In this document: one piece after another, positions 1 through 10,790 of the stretch
How positions within the stretch are numbered: position 1 is the first letter of the stretch
How the letters are laid out: each line of letters starts with the position of its first letter
DNA from: Takakia lepidozioides
Taxonomy: Eukaryota; Streptophyta; Takakiopsida; Takakiales; Takakiaceae
Assembly: GCA_030704615.1 (NCBI GenBank)
Contig: CM060732.1
Location: forward strand, 79,881,171-79,945,170
DNA length: 64,000 nt
Direction: 5' to 3'
The notes under the pieces: model-generated
Seen by the model: the letters and a program-made list of their open reading frames with translations, nothing else
What the model was told of the DNA's origin: nothing
Databases searched by the model: none
Translations under genes and position numbers: made by a program

Positions 1-717
1 CATACCATCCTTGATTGTTTACGTTGGGGGTTGTTGGAAGTAAAACTAACAGTGAGGGGCCTATGATAGAGCTTCTTCAAGCATTCTGCAACGCATGAGA
101 CCTGTTGAAGCCTTCAACCTAATCGGACACCAAACACACCTCACACGTCAATAGAAAGAGGAAGTGGCCTTCTTTTTCATTTCTTTCTCAATGAACCTGT
201 CAACTTTACTAAACAACTTGTTTTTTGCAGCAGCACTGCAAAAGGGACATGCCCCTTCAACTTTTTTCCATAATCATGCGTCTCCAACCTCTCCATCACA
301 ACAGTTGATACCAGGGCAACAATGTCATTAAGTTACCTGCTAATTTGCTAAAAAAATCTCAGAAGAACTGTACTAGGCACTATAGAACAAGGATGCGCCT
401 TCCCTCTCCTTAAACTAGGTCCAAACTAGGTCCATGACATCTCACCCTCCTTATCAGATAACCTTTCCAGGGGAAAAGCTCAAGTTGCACCAACAATGAT
501 TTGAGAGAGCCCAACAGTCTGCAGAGATAGCATAACCATGTTGTTTCCAGTAACTAGCGAAACTAAGAGAATTGCGAAGGAAGAGACTTGGTAACAACTG
601 AAACAATTGGTCTATTCCTACCAAGCTCACATAAAGCAACAGCACAGGCCTGCTCTTCCGACCATCTGAAGAAATTGGTGGATGGAACATCTGGAAATGT
701 TCGCATACAGTTGCCAT
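1..717. other. 3' flank of the 718-1701 gene; no gene seen
   Basis: No open frame here carries a recognisable domain. The stretch lies downstream of the stop codon of the minus-strand gene at 718-1701 and probably contains its 3' untranslated region. I see no tRNA, repeat or transposon end. Confidence 0.4.
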
Positions 718-1701
718 TCACCTCACCGGTTGCTGGTTGTAGTGATTTCTTTCCTTCTTCTTTGCTGCCGCGAGCCTCGCCGCCCTGGCCGCAGCCTCTG
801 CTGCTGCAGCCTTCGCGGCCGAATCTCCCTCTTTCATAGACTTTTTCTTCTTGAGGGAAGCCAACTTTTTCAGTACCTCTTTAGGGTCTGCCGGGGCTTC
901 CCTAGCTTCTTCTCCGAGACTATCCTCTTCTTTTCTTATTCCTTCGCTGTCGGGAGTAGGGGGAACATCCCCGTCCCTCCCTTCCTTCATAGACTTCTCC
1001 CTCTTGGCCATTCGCCTTTTGGCACTCTTACTTTCTGTCAACGATTGTCCACCTCCAGGTCGCTTATTCTCAGACTCCTCATTGCCATCCTCACCCGTCT
1101 CATCTGCCTTCTTCTCCTCCACGGCAGGTTCCGAACCGTTTTGCTGGCCAAGTCCAAGCTCAGCAAGCACTGCATCTAGCTCTGCGAGTTCCTTTTTCTT
1201 CAACTCCCTCTTTGAAAGCTGCCGCTCTGGCTCCCTGTAGACCGCAGGAATCGCGATCTCAGGTTTGGCAACAGCTTCCTCACCGCCTGCCGCTGAAGCA
1301 CTCTCGGCCTCTGCATCCTCCTCAACTTCGTCATCTCCATCTTCTTCACCATCCCCCTCATCGTCCCCTTCAGACTCCTCTCCTTGGCTCAATCTGTCCT
1401 TTACGGCCATGGCGGCAGCTTCAGACGCCTGATCGGGTGTCCAGGCAACAGGAGGGGGCGCGGTGGTGGCATAGTAGTCATCATCGTCATCACAATCCGC
1501 CCACGACTTCACCGTCACCTGCGTCGGGGCCCAGAATTGCGTACTGTTGTCGTTCTTCTCCGCTTTGGTGTCCTTGCTTCCCGCCTCCTCCTTGTCAGAT
1601 CTCTTCTTGCTGGACTTCCTGCGACGGCTCTCAAGCGCAGCAAATATGTTACTGCTTCTTATCGGCAGTCCATCCTCCTTCCTGTTGCTTCCTCCGACCA
1701 T
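718..1701 (-). CDS. Charged, low-complexity plant-conserved protein of unknown function
   Basis: A single uninterrupted frame of 327 codons with a Met start at 1701 and a stop at 718. The N-terminus has a short conserved-looking block (SNIFAALESRRRKS, about residues 17-30), then an aromatic block with STQFWAP (53-59) and KSWAD (65-69), followed by an Asp run and DYYATT (about 75-80). Residues about 105-135 are almost all Asp/Glu. A Lys/Glu-rich helical segment follows (ELKKKELAELDAVLAELGL, about 165-183). The last 50 residues are Ala/Lys-rich and end in NHYNQQPVR. I recall similar plant proteins with this tail, but none with an established function. The alternating acidic and basic segments and lack of a signal peptide or membrane helix suggest a soluble, perhaps nuclear or nucleic-acid-associated protein; that is inference only. 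No intron is needed. Confidence 0.8.
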   Translation of the reverse strand: MVGGSNRKEDGLPIRSSNIFAALESRRRKSSKKRSDKEEAGSKDTKAEKNDNSTQFWAPTQVTVKSWADCDDDDDYYATTAPPPVAWTPDQASEAAAMAVKDRLSQGEESEGDDEGDGEEDGDDEVEEDAEAESASAAGGEEAVAKPEIAIPAVYREPERQLSKRELKKKELAELDAVLAELGLGQQNGSEPAVEEKKADETGEDGNEESENKRPGGGQSLTESKSAKRRMAKREKSMKEGRDGDVPPTPDSEGIRKEEDSLGEEAREAPADPKEVLKKLASLKKKKSMKEGDSAAKAAAAEAAARAARLAAAKKKERNHYNQQPVR

Positions 1702-2587
1702 CCTAGCTCCTCAAACCCTCGCCGCACCGCAGACAGCCCTCAACCCTGAAACCCTGAGACGCCCTCTCACAGCAGCCTCACACGCTCTGCGAGGCCTCAC
1801 ACCACGCTACACGCCCCTCGACCCTGCTGCTCCCCTCTACCCCCTCCTTACCCTCACTCTCGCTCTCATGCACATGCATGCCGCCTCGCCGTTTGGCATG
1901 GCCCCCATCACACATACATACATACATCCTGGCCTCACCTTCTTAACTTTTTTTTTTTGTTTTTTGGTTTTTTTAGTGAACATTTTTTTTAATTTTATTT
2001 AGAACAGGGGGATTGTAGCCCTGATTAATTTTATTAATAATTATTTCGGGAAAAAAGCGAACATTGTTTTGAGCGAATAAATATTTTATTGAAAAAAAGT
2101 AACGTTTCTTTTTAATCTCTTTTTCTAATTATCCCTCAACGTTCTTTTTTCCTCATGTATCTGATTTTAATTTGATACTCTTTATCCCTTTCTTTTCTTT
2201 TGATGATCATTTACTAAAGGGCTTGGCAGGCTTGCAGTGTCCCCTTCCTTTTATTATAAAAGAAAAATAATTAAATATCTTTCATTTTTGTTTTTGTTTT
2301 TTTTTTAATTATCGTCAAATAAAGCTCCAAGGGCTTCCTCCCCTTTTCTCGAAATAATAATAATAATAATAATAATCGGACCTCTTTTGTCGTGTTACCA
2401 TATCAATTTTTTTATTTTTATTTCTAGTTCTATTGTTATTTATGGAAGGGCCAGAAACCGAGTAATTTGAACATTCAAAGAAAGAACCCTTGGGCGGTAG
2501 GTGTCCCATGAGCCTTGTGCACCTCATGGGGAGGTTACTATATGAAAGAGGTCTTTTTTTTTTAAGATTCTTTACTTTTTTTCTCTT
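1702..2587. other. AT-rich intergenic DNA with (AAT)8 microsatellite
   Basis: This is the upstream side of the minus-strand gene at 718-1701, so its promoter should lie in the first few hundred bases. The rest is A/T-rich with long T runs. A clean (AAT)8 tract lies at 2353-2376. No coding signal recognised. Confidence 0.6.
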
Positions 2588-2876
2588 AATTTTTTTTTTT
2601 TCTTAACTTAGAAAGGGAAACACCTGGGAGCGTCTCCTCTCAAAAGTGCATGAGACTGGCCGACGCGCATTCATTGTTAGTGAACCATGCTTCCAAAGGG
2701 ATCCCGACTAAAAATGACCTCTTTCACATTAACCTTGCCATGAAGGCGTCCAAATGGGACACCGCCAAGGGAAAAGGGGAGAAGAACATACCACAACCCT
2801 CAAGATAGCAGGATTTGACCCCAGAATCCTCTCAATGGCACTCAGTGCACTATCCAACTGAGCTACTGACTGTTGG
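2588..2876 (-). mobile_element. tRNA-derived SINE, family A, copy 1
   Basis: On the minus strand the 5' end carries an RNA polymerase III A box TAGCTCAGTTGG (plus 2854-2865) and, 33 bases on, a B-box-like GGGTCAAATCC (plus 2811-2821). A tRNA-unrelated body follows with GGTTGTGGTATGTTC and GTGTCCCATTTGG, and it ends in an A run (T run at about 2588-2602 on plus). A second copy with the same head, body and tail lies at 27740-27996. Pol III boxes at one end, a body shared between distant loci and a poly-A tail are the defining structure of a SINE. Target-site duplications were not clear by eye. Confidence 0.82.
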
Positions 2877-2934
2877 TTTTTTGTAAGGGGCCGGAGGGGC
2901 GGACGTTCAGGCTCCAATGTTGGTATCATTCTTA

Positions 2935-3267
2935 GTGTTGGGTGGTTCTTTGATTCAGCCACAAACCCCAGGAGGTTATCAAGAAGGTTATGTGGATATA
3001 TAACTGTGGTTCTCAAAAAAACAAAGAGATGGCAAAGGCTCATGCCCGCGGGTTACGTAGTTTTGAAGTAACCAGCCTGAAAAGAGTCAAAGATCTGCTG
3101 GTTATTTGATGAAAACTACCGGTTCTTTGAGGTTCTTACAATTAGGTAGTTAGAACTGGCGGTTCTTTCCATTAAAGAAAATATGGAAAACCCGGGACCG
3201 GAGGTTCTTTGATTCTAAGATTTGGTGAACCGGAGCTTATGAAAGAAATCAAATAACCACCCAACAG
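2935..3267. mobile_element. MITE with ~13-bp inverted ends and TTA target duplication, copy 1
   Basis: The left end reads GTGTTGGGTGGTT and the right end, on the other strand, CTGTTGGGTGGTT; both continue into a TTTGATT-like stretch. The element is flanked by TTA at 2932-2934 and TTA at 3268-3270, a 3-bp duplication of the kind left by PIF/Harbinger (Tourist-type) elements. Inside, GGTTCTTTG recurs at least four times, as expected for subterminal transposase-binding repeats. There is no coding capacity. A diverged full-length copy sits at 63300-63626. The superfamily assignment rests on the TTA duplication of this copy only. Confidence 0.8.
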
Positions 3268-3270
3268 TTA

Positions 3271-3850
3271 TTTTCTCCTCTCACATATAATTAAGGGCCC
3301 GCTTCATTTGTGACTCAGCAGTAGCGAGTCCTAGGTCTTTTCCTTTTTGTAATACAAAAATTTGAGAAAACAAGAAAGAAGATTTCTTTTTGGAAGCGAT
3401 CTTAAAGTGTTCTTTTTTATTCTTCCCGTTCGTTTTTCTTTTTTGAAGAAGATGAGTCCGAATAATTTTCTTTTCTTTTTTCAAAGAAAATAAAGTGATG
3501 CATGATTTCTTTCATTCTTTCTTTCTTTGGAGCAGCTGAAAATGCATAAAAATAAATAATAAATAGAATGGGTTTCATTGGAAATTAATAAACAATAAAA
3601 TAAAAATCAGGGAAAAAAAACTTTTGTCACAAGGGTCAGAGTCTTAACTTGAAAAAGCCCTACTGGTGAGTCCAAGTGAAAGATCTACTTTTGGCCACTT
3701 TGCGAGGTTATTTTTCCTTGTTGTTTAGATTTGATGACCACGCCTCCACGGTTTAACGTAAGAAAACATGATGGTTCGGATTAATCAAAATTGAAGTTTA
3801 CAGCCTTGATTTCTTCTCCATGGGGCAGGTTAGTGGGCTGGAGTAATATG
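3271..3850. other. AT-rich intergenic DNA, nothing recognised
   Basis: A/T-rich with T and A runs (3350-3540 especially). No domain, RNA gene or repeat end recognised. Confidence 0.5.
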
Positions 3851-3854
3851 AGTG

Positions 3855-4640
3855 AGTCAATTGAAATGAGGCGATGAGGAGTTTGAGGATGTATGGGGGG
3901 AGGGTAGTATGGGAGTAGGCTTGCGCGAGTTTGTTGAGATTACGGGGCTTCTTAGTGGGGGTATCGCCGTCTTGTTTTGGAGGCTGTAGCTGGCTATTCT
4001 GTGTGTCAGAAATAGAATATTTATACCAAAGTCAGGCAAGCCGGCTAATTTGCATTCGGTGATGTGTAGTTGTATATTAGGAGTGGCTAGTGGTTGGCTG
4101 ATGTAGCGGGTGTCAGTGGGTTGGGTTTGCGAGACATGATGTTGGTGGGTGTGCCTTAGATAGGTGGTGTTTGTGGTTTTGTGGAATCTGATGAGGAGAT
4201 GAACCGGGTCGCAATCGTCATGTGATCCAAAGAGGTAGTCTTCAATTTGTCATGTATTATCTTCTGCTGGGAACCCCTCCCATTTACACAAATAGTATGT
4301 ACCAACACATATCGCTCCGAATGCGTCAAGTGATGTTTGGGTTTTGATGCCGAGGATGGCTTCAATGACGAAGGCCCCGGGGTGGTCTGGGTCTGGTAGG
4401 TGGGGGTACGGTGGTAGAGTGGGTGACAATTGGGATATAGGGGGTGATTGTTGATGTGTGTTAGGTGATGTCAGTGACATACAAGGAGGTGCGGTGAGGG
4501 GGGTATAGACTGGGGGGTTTTGAGATGCTTTAAGTAGTCACTAGTATTGATGGGGCTGGTGCTGTTCTGAATTCCAGGAGGAGGTCTTGGATATTGTGCG
4601 GATAGAGCTTGCATGGCATATCACATTGTAAGGTGCAGGA
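3855..4640 (-). pseudogene. Orphan chromodomain fragment of a retroelement
   Basis: Read on the minus strand, a Pro/Thr/His-rich segment leads into a chromodomain: AFVIEAILGIK (around 4365-4335) and YYLCKWEGFPAEDNT (around 4300-4253). The next expected Trp codon is TGA, followed by QIEDYLFG. The VIEAIL...YLCKWEGF...NTWE pattern is the chromodomain fold used by chromoviral integrases to target heterochromatin. The fragment is not the same chromodomain as the one in the Gypsy element at 9.3-12.3 kb, whose corresponding segment reads YEVDEVLD...YFVHWKGY. No integrase core is attached. Base use (C-rich coding strand, Pro/His/Thr-rich protein) is more like the LINE at 6.6-9.3 kb than like the Gypsy. 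The source element cannot be fixed. Confidence 0.6.
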
Positions 4641-4647
4641 GGCAGAT

Positions 4648-5006
4648 GGGTGCCTCCATCAAGAAACCTCCATTGGGGAAGCTTCTTAGGGAACTTCCTA
4701 GTAGCCACTAATATATAAGGAACTAGTCTGGACACACTTTAGTCTCGCCAACACAAGTTCAAGCTACTCTTGTTTCCAGTCCCAGTACTCTAGTCCAGTT
4801 TCCAGTATCTGGTACTCCAGTCCAGTTTCCAGCATTCCAGTATCCAAGTCAAGTTCCAGTATTTTATACTCTTGTCTATTGTTATAAAGATCATCTTGAT
4901 TCATGTATACCCATCATGCATTCGACCACGCCGACCTTGACTTCTTGTCTAGTCTTGTACCTCTAGTCTGATCTCTTGTTTGTGTTCAGTTATGTTCTTG
5001 TCCTTG
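4648..5006 (+). repeat. Partial LTR of the 14.3-kb Gypsy family
   Basis: Shares long blocks with the LTRs at 14301-14800 (minus) and 15311-15627/21941-22190 (plus), including GGGAAGCTTCTTAGGGAAC, CAAGTTCAAGCTACTCTTG and the repeated CCAGTTTCCAGTATC. It lacks the first third of the LTR and ends near CTTGTCCTTGCA, matching the LTR terminus. It gives an uninterrupted version of the site CTACTCTTG/TTTCCAG that is split by the CACTA element at 15.6 kb. Confidence 0.8.
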
Positions 5007-6623
5007 CAACAGCCTACAACATCATGAATCCTAGTTACGCTGGGCATTCAGAGCTCCATGATAATCTGAAGGCTCTGTCCAGGCCATGCGCCATGATAGC
5101 TCATGTCTATGGCACTCTCAATGTGTGTGGCAGCCTAGGAAAAACGACGCATCAAGGGTTTGATAATATTGTGCATACAAATGTGACCTCATGGAGTGCT
5201 ATGATCAAGATGCTGCGAGGTTGCCTTGTTGCAGCATAACATGATTACTAACGATTTTGCAAGCAACGACTAGAGCCCAATTACTTCAATGATTACAGCT
5301 CTGCCTCCAACACCCCATATTGTAATTTCTCAGCTATAGATCATTCATCATCCCCTTCGAATTATCAGCTACTTTTACAATTCCACTTGCACAGCCTTCG
5401 ATGCAGTCAATATGTAGCTTATCAAGGAACATACAAGATGAACAAGTTGCAGCATCCCCGCCGACAGTCTCTCTCCACCCGAGCCAGCCATGGCCAAGCC
5501 ACCAGCATTGCAGCTCACGATTGTTTGAAATGTTGGGAGTCCTTGTACAACAACATTACCCCTGCTGGTGTTAAGACTCGTGCGGACAGGCATCAGTTCT
5601 TTCTGCAGCTGCAACAACTGGCCCAAGGCAGCCCTAACCCTATGATGCTCCAGCCTTATCACCGTGATCAAATCAGCAGGATAGGCACAAACCGACAACT
5701 TGATTGCTTCATCCTCACTACCACTACTTGAACACACACACATAATCTCAAAGGACGCATGAATGACACCCTCTTGACAATGCCAACCCTACTAGTGGGA
5801 CTGCAAGGAACTGGAGGAATGAGAGTAGTTTTACCGTGGCTCTTGAGGGGCAGCGGATGATACCGTTAAAAGCGATTTCTCACTCAAGTTCAGATTCAGA
5901 CCGCTCAAGCAAGCAACCAGAACAAATCAAAGAGGGAGCTCACTTGAAGAGATTCTCTCTGGAGACAGCCCCTGTTAACATGTATGCCAACAGCGGAAGT
6001 GTAAAGGATGCATGTCAATTTTCTGACCAGTTCGTTCAGCGATCCACTCCATGCCAATGCAATGATCTGCCCCCACTGCAGTTCCGGGTTGATTTCAAGG
6101 AGACACAACAGACCGAGTGCATGAAGATTTATGTGCAAACGATACCAGCGTATGATCAGCATGGGTGTGGTAGCATTGTGGTTGTTTGTCAAGTGTTTGA
6201 CAATATGGTGCAACACGATGCGCCCCCACAGCAGAAGCAGCAAACACGGTTGATTGGCCATGTCAAGGCTGAAGTTGTTACAGATGTCGTGGAGACCTAT
6301 GATCAAGGATGGAGGAAGGGGTAGAGCCAAACCACATTACATTTGTGTGCATTTGCAATGCTTGTGCAGGCCTGACAGCCCTGGAAAAGCGCAGAGATGT
6401 GCATTGACATCATCAAAGCTGGAGTTATACCAAATGTCATTCTGAACACTGCCCTGGCAGCTCTGGAAAAGGGCAAAGAGGTCCATGGCGACATCGTCAG
6501 AGCGGGAGTTAAGTACCAACTGTTATTCTGAACTATACCCTGGCAGTCACGTATGCAAAATGTGGGTACATCAAGGAGGCAAAGGGAGTGTTTGACACTA
6601 CGGCTGAGCGAGATATCGTGTCT
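5007..6623 (+). pseudogene. Degraded PPR gene fragments
   Basis: Several pieces on the plus strand still read as pentatricopeptide repeats: around 5110-5215 (CGSLGK...FDNIVHTNVTSWSAMI), around 5980-6025 (VNMYANSGSVKDACQ), around 6165-6210 (CGSIV..CQVFDNMVQHD), and about 6310-6620 with two copies of the KGKEVHGDIV / NTALA type block in shifting frames. They resemble the PLS-class PPR blocks at 16.5-21.3 kb but are joined out of frame, with stops and missing linkers, so no working protein remains. PPR proteins normally bind organellar RNA for editing or processing. Between the pieces (5240-5950) I see nothing recognisable. The 3' part is cut off by the LINE at 6624. Confidence 0.7.
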
Positions 6624-9265
6624 CACCCCGCCCCCACAGCCGCGGATCCTCTCACCTATACCACATTGCAATATCACAACCTTCCAAAAACACTTCCAAC
6701 CTGCCTCCTCTAACTTCATACACAAAATATCCCCAATATTGTTAGACACCAACCTTCCCCCCACCGAAGCCTGGGCCATAACTGAAAACCTACTTACAGC
6801 CACTATGCAAGAAATGACAAAAAACGTTTTGGCTACGTGCTCCTCTCCCCCTGACCTCCCACAAACTACTCGATCCACACAAAATGGAGGCTATCTTACC
6901 CGCACCCAAAAACGCAAATGGACTCTACACCTCAATATCTATCACTCCTTTAGACGCACCCTCTCCATCACTCCTACTTGCCCAACCCCCTCATATAACA
7001 ATTGGCAAGTTGACCCACATATTATTGCCTTGAACACCCTACCAATATGCCAACCATTAATGTCTCCCCGCACATACCCGCTTGCTCTCCCCCAGTGGAC
7101 CGCCTCTCTCTCCAAGATTGGAAGAGATGCCAAAAAAGCTGCATATGCCGTCACAAAGCATAAAGCCACCGAAAACCACAAAAACATCGTCACTTCCTTT
7201 GGAAAGCTACTACACGACCACCCCAAAAGAGCTCACAAAGGCATCTTCAACCCCGCAATCAACCCACCTATCGACTACATCAAACACAGACTTGGCCATA
7301 TGTTAACCCACCCTTGAGGATATTAGACATGAATTCTGGCTACAAACTTCTGACTCATATACTCCCACGGTCAATAACTGCTTGCACCCTAACCTACACC
7401 AACACAACTGTTTATGTAAAGTAAAACACTACCCATGGCACGATCGTGATGACTTCTCACTTGAAAAACGAGGCCGACTTGAAGACCACATCATTAACTT
7501 CTTTACCCATGACCTATTCAACTCATGCCTAAAGGCTCTTTCTAAATCAAAAGCCCCGGGCCCGGATCTAATCCCCAACACCATCCTACAAGCACTTGAC
7601 CCCCAGTTCCATTCTCTCATCTTTAAATTTTTTCAACTTTGCTACCTACTTCAACATATCCCACTCTCCTGGAAACATAGCCGAACCATTCTATTATTCA
7701 AAAAAGATGACCCAACACATCTAAGTAATTACAGACCAATAGCCCTCGCCAACACTATCTATAAATTATTCACCAGTACCCTAACAAGGATGTTGTCTAA
7801 TTACGGAGAACAACACCAAATTTTAAGTGACCCCCAAGAAGGGTTCCGGGCCACACGAAGCACAATCCGTCAGATACAATACGTTATCTCCGCCTTAGAA
7901 GATGCTAAACTTACCAAACAAGACATCTACCTCCTCTATATCGACTTCAAAAATGCCTTCGGCTCTCTGGACCACCCTACATTATTGGCCATCATGTCAG
8001 ATCTAGGTTACCCCATCGACGCCATCCAACTCATCGGTAACATCTACACCAACAACACCACAAAATATTCTGGTTCATGACTTCTATGGCTCCACCCCCC
8101 CCAATTCCCATCCTACGCGGCACCATCCAAGGGGACACGCTGAGCCCCTATCTCTTCGTTATCTTCCTTGAACCATTACTAAGATGGCTCGCCCGAGGCA
8201 ACTTAGGATACCAATACAAAACCTCTACTAACGAAATATCCGCAGCCGCTTACGCAGTCGACCTCGCTATCCTAGCACACAAGCCACAACATCTCAACCG
8301 CCAGGTCGATAAATTAATCTCCCGCTTTAACCAATGGTCAGGCATGGAACTGAGTCTTCACAAATGTGCGGTCACTGCAGCCACACATAATAACAAATTC
8401 ACTAAATCTACGATCGCCTCCCACAACAAGCTCCACATCCGTTACCAACAATTTTTTTTTTCCATTTTAGGTCCAAATGAACCCTACACATACCTAGGCA
8501 ACCAACTAGTCCTATTGCTTCCCTGGAACATCCAAAAGCAAACAACCCTCTCTAAACTAAACAACAAGAGCCTAGCCCTTCTCAAATCCCCCATTTCCAT
8601 TCGTCCCAAAGTAGCTATCATCCAACAAGTCCTCCATCCACAAATCCAATACGCCTTTCATGCAGCCCTCTTTTCCCTACCGCTGGACAAAAATATTATC
8701 CAACTCACCAAACGTATGTGTGGATTACCTACCAGTACCCCCAACGTTCTCACTCAGCTCCCCCAAGACAATTATGGCATAGGATCTACTCCCCTTATTA
8801 TCTCATATGCCCCCACACTTGGTACACAACTCCTAGAAGCCCTCAACGACCCGGGTCGTCTAGGGCTCATTTTTCAAGGACTACTCAAGCACCTTGCCTC
8901 CAAATACAACGGGCTATACTCCCTCCCCATCTTCATCCCCAATCTTGCCTCCACTCACCCGCCGCCCGAACCCTCTTTCTCCTGCGCCAAATGAAAATAA
9001 GCATACAAACTGATCTTCCTGGCTATCCCACCTCCATATCACCACTTGAACATGCTTGGAACAATAGCCCCTCTTCATCACAATTTGAAAACTCACATCC
9101 TAAACAGAAAAAACACATCCTCGCCTACTTCAAAGCTCGACATATCACTAACCTTGCCCAACTCACCACTGCGGATGGACACCAGCTCCTAACCTCAAGT
9201 CAATTCACCTTAAAACACTCACGTACCACGATTAAGACACGCCGCTACCTACTCCATTTGCGTCT
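6624..9265 (+). pseudogene. Decayed non-LTR retrotransposon (LINE) reverse transcriptase
   Basis: The reverse transcriptase is spread over at least three reading frames (6624-7317, 7382-8080, 8077-8994, 8718-9265), so it carries several frameshifts. Motifs in order: KSKAPGPD (about 7545-7568), a PQEGFRATRST block (about 7838), YIDFKNAFGSLDH (about 7938-7976), GTIQGDTLSPYLF (about 8119-8157), and AYAVDLAIL (about 8246) where functional enzymes have Y-A-D-D. The first catalytic Asp is therefore Val. Asn/Pro/Thr/His-rich sequence precedes the RT. No endonuclease and no poly-A tail are seen. The right end stops exactly at the polypurine tract of the Gypsy copy at 9266, so the 3' end is missing. 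Its last apparent codons actually come from that tract's complement. Confidence 0.85.
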
Positions 9266-10783
9266 CCTCCCTCCTTAGCGTGTATCAGGTACACTGAATG
9301 TGGAGTCTTCATCTTGAAGTTAACTTGGTTGACATCATCGTTGTGACGTCTTATTGACGTGTAGCTCGGGGCTTAGTTGGATATCGTTGATGAAACTCTT
9401 GGACTTTGTCAGATGCATTGGCGAGGTTGGATGAAGGTTCTCTCGTTCGTTCGCTGATGCCGTAGCCTTTCCAATGTACGAAATACTCAAGACGTTTATA
9501 CTTGATGCAAGAGTCTAGGACTTCGTCGACTTCATATTCGATTTCCTGATTGACTTCAATTGGTGGAGGTGGTATGGAGACTCTCCTTGGAAAATTCGAT
9601 GAATGATACAACTCCAATAATGAAACATAAAAGACTGGATGGATGCGCATACTTCGTGGGAGTTCAAGCCGAAAACTGACCGGATTTATTTGTCGAATAA
9701 TTTTGAATGGTCCTAGGCGTTGATAATCCAACTTCCTTGATGGTCGCGAGGTTTGTATGTCCCGTCGAAGAAGCCACACACGATCTCCGACCTTGAACTG
9801 GGGTTGATGTTGTCGATGTTGATTTGCATACTCCTTGTATTGTTTTTGAGCTTCTACTAGGTGGAATGTAAGCTCTTTGTGAATCGTAGCAAGATGAGTA
9901 GCAAGGTTTTCTTCAGCCAGGCTTCCAACAGTCTTCATGTAGAAATGGTTGGCTCGAGGATGATGACCGTAATTGAAGAAAAATGAAGTTTGTTTGGTCG
10001 AAGAATATATAGTGTTGTTATATGCAAACTCAGCCAATGACAAAAGGTCCGTCCAATCATTTTGGTGATAATTTATCGTACAGCGAAGATACTGCTCCAA
10101 AATTTGGTTTACGCGTTCGGTTTGACCATCAGTCTGTGAATGATTAGTTGTAGAGAGGTTGATCTTAGTATCCAATATGTGAAATAATCCCCTTCAGAAA
10201 TTTGATATGAAGTACATGGTCCTCGATCAGATACGATGTCCTTCAGGAGTCCATGAATGCGGTAGATATTATTGAGGAAGAGTCTTGAAGTTTTCTCGCC
10301 TATAACCGTCTTATTACATGGAATGAAATGTGTCATCTTTTTAAAACGATCCACAATAACAAGGATTGAGTCGATGGTCTTGGAAATTGGAAGGTCCGTA
10401 ATAAAGTCCATAGACACGGACGACCATGGACCATTGGGAATGGGTAATGGTTGAAGAAGGCCGTAAGGTTGATATCGTGGTCCCTTCGTCCTAGCACACG
10501 TGTCGCAAGATTTTCTAAATTCTTTCATGAGTTTCCAGATCTACGGCCACCAATAGTCCCTGGATACCAATTCCATTGTTTTGTTGAAGCCGAAATGTCC
10601 TTCAGCCGGAAGATCATGACATGTTTGAAGAATTCGAAGTCGTGTAGGTCCTGGAAGTACATAGAGAAGTCCATTGAAATAAAATAAGTCATCTTTGAAT
10701 TCAAAGTCGTTTGTAACATGTGGGTTGTCTCGATGTTGATTTAGTTGACTTCGTAGTGCGTAGCAAATTTGTCCCTCTTCAGT
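9266..10783 (-). pseudogene. Gypsy integrase-chromodomain unit A (tandem duplicate)
   Basis: Minus-strand end of a Ty3/Gypsy chromovirus. From 10783 downwards: integrase zinc-binding segment (HDLPAEGHFGFNKTMELVSRDYWWP), the catalytic core with MDFITDLPISK and VIVDRFKKMTHFIP, a frameshift near 10170, the core end with [20 protein letters not shown] (about 10150-10091), an SH3-like GDRVWLLRRDIQTSRPSRKL, and a chromodomain (YEVDEVLD... YFVHWKGYGISERT, about 9550-9430). A stop at 9351 is followed by 70 bases and a polypurine tract (complement of 9266-9278). It is about 1518 bp long and aligns almost base for base with unit B at 10791-12304, differing by scattered substitutions and small indels. 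No 3' LTR follows. Confidence 0.9.
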
Positions 10784-10790
10784 AGGAGAA

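Noticed and set aside
2811-2865. tRNA gene suggested by A and B boxes
   Set aside because: No complete cloverleaf or acceptor pairing, and the same head with the same unrelated body recurs at 27.9 kb, so it is a SINE.
5375-5743. Overlapping 114- and 122-codon open frames on both strands as genes
   Set aside because: Neither shows a domain, and they lie between PPR fragments in decayed DNA.
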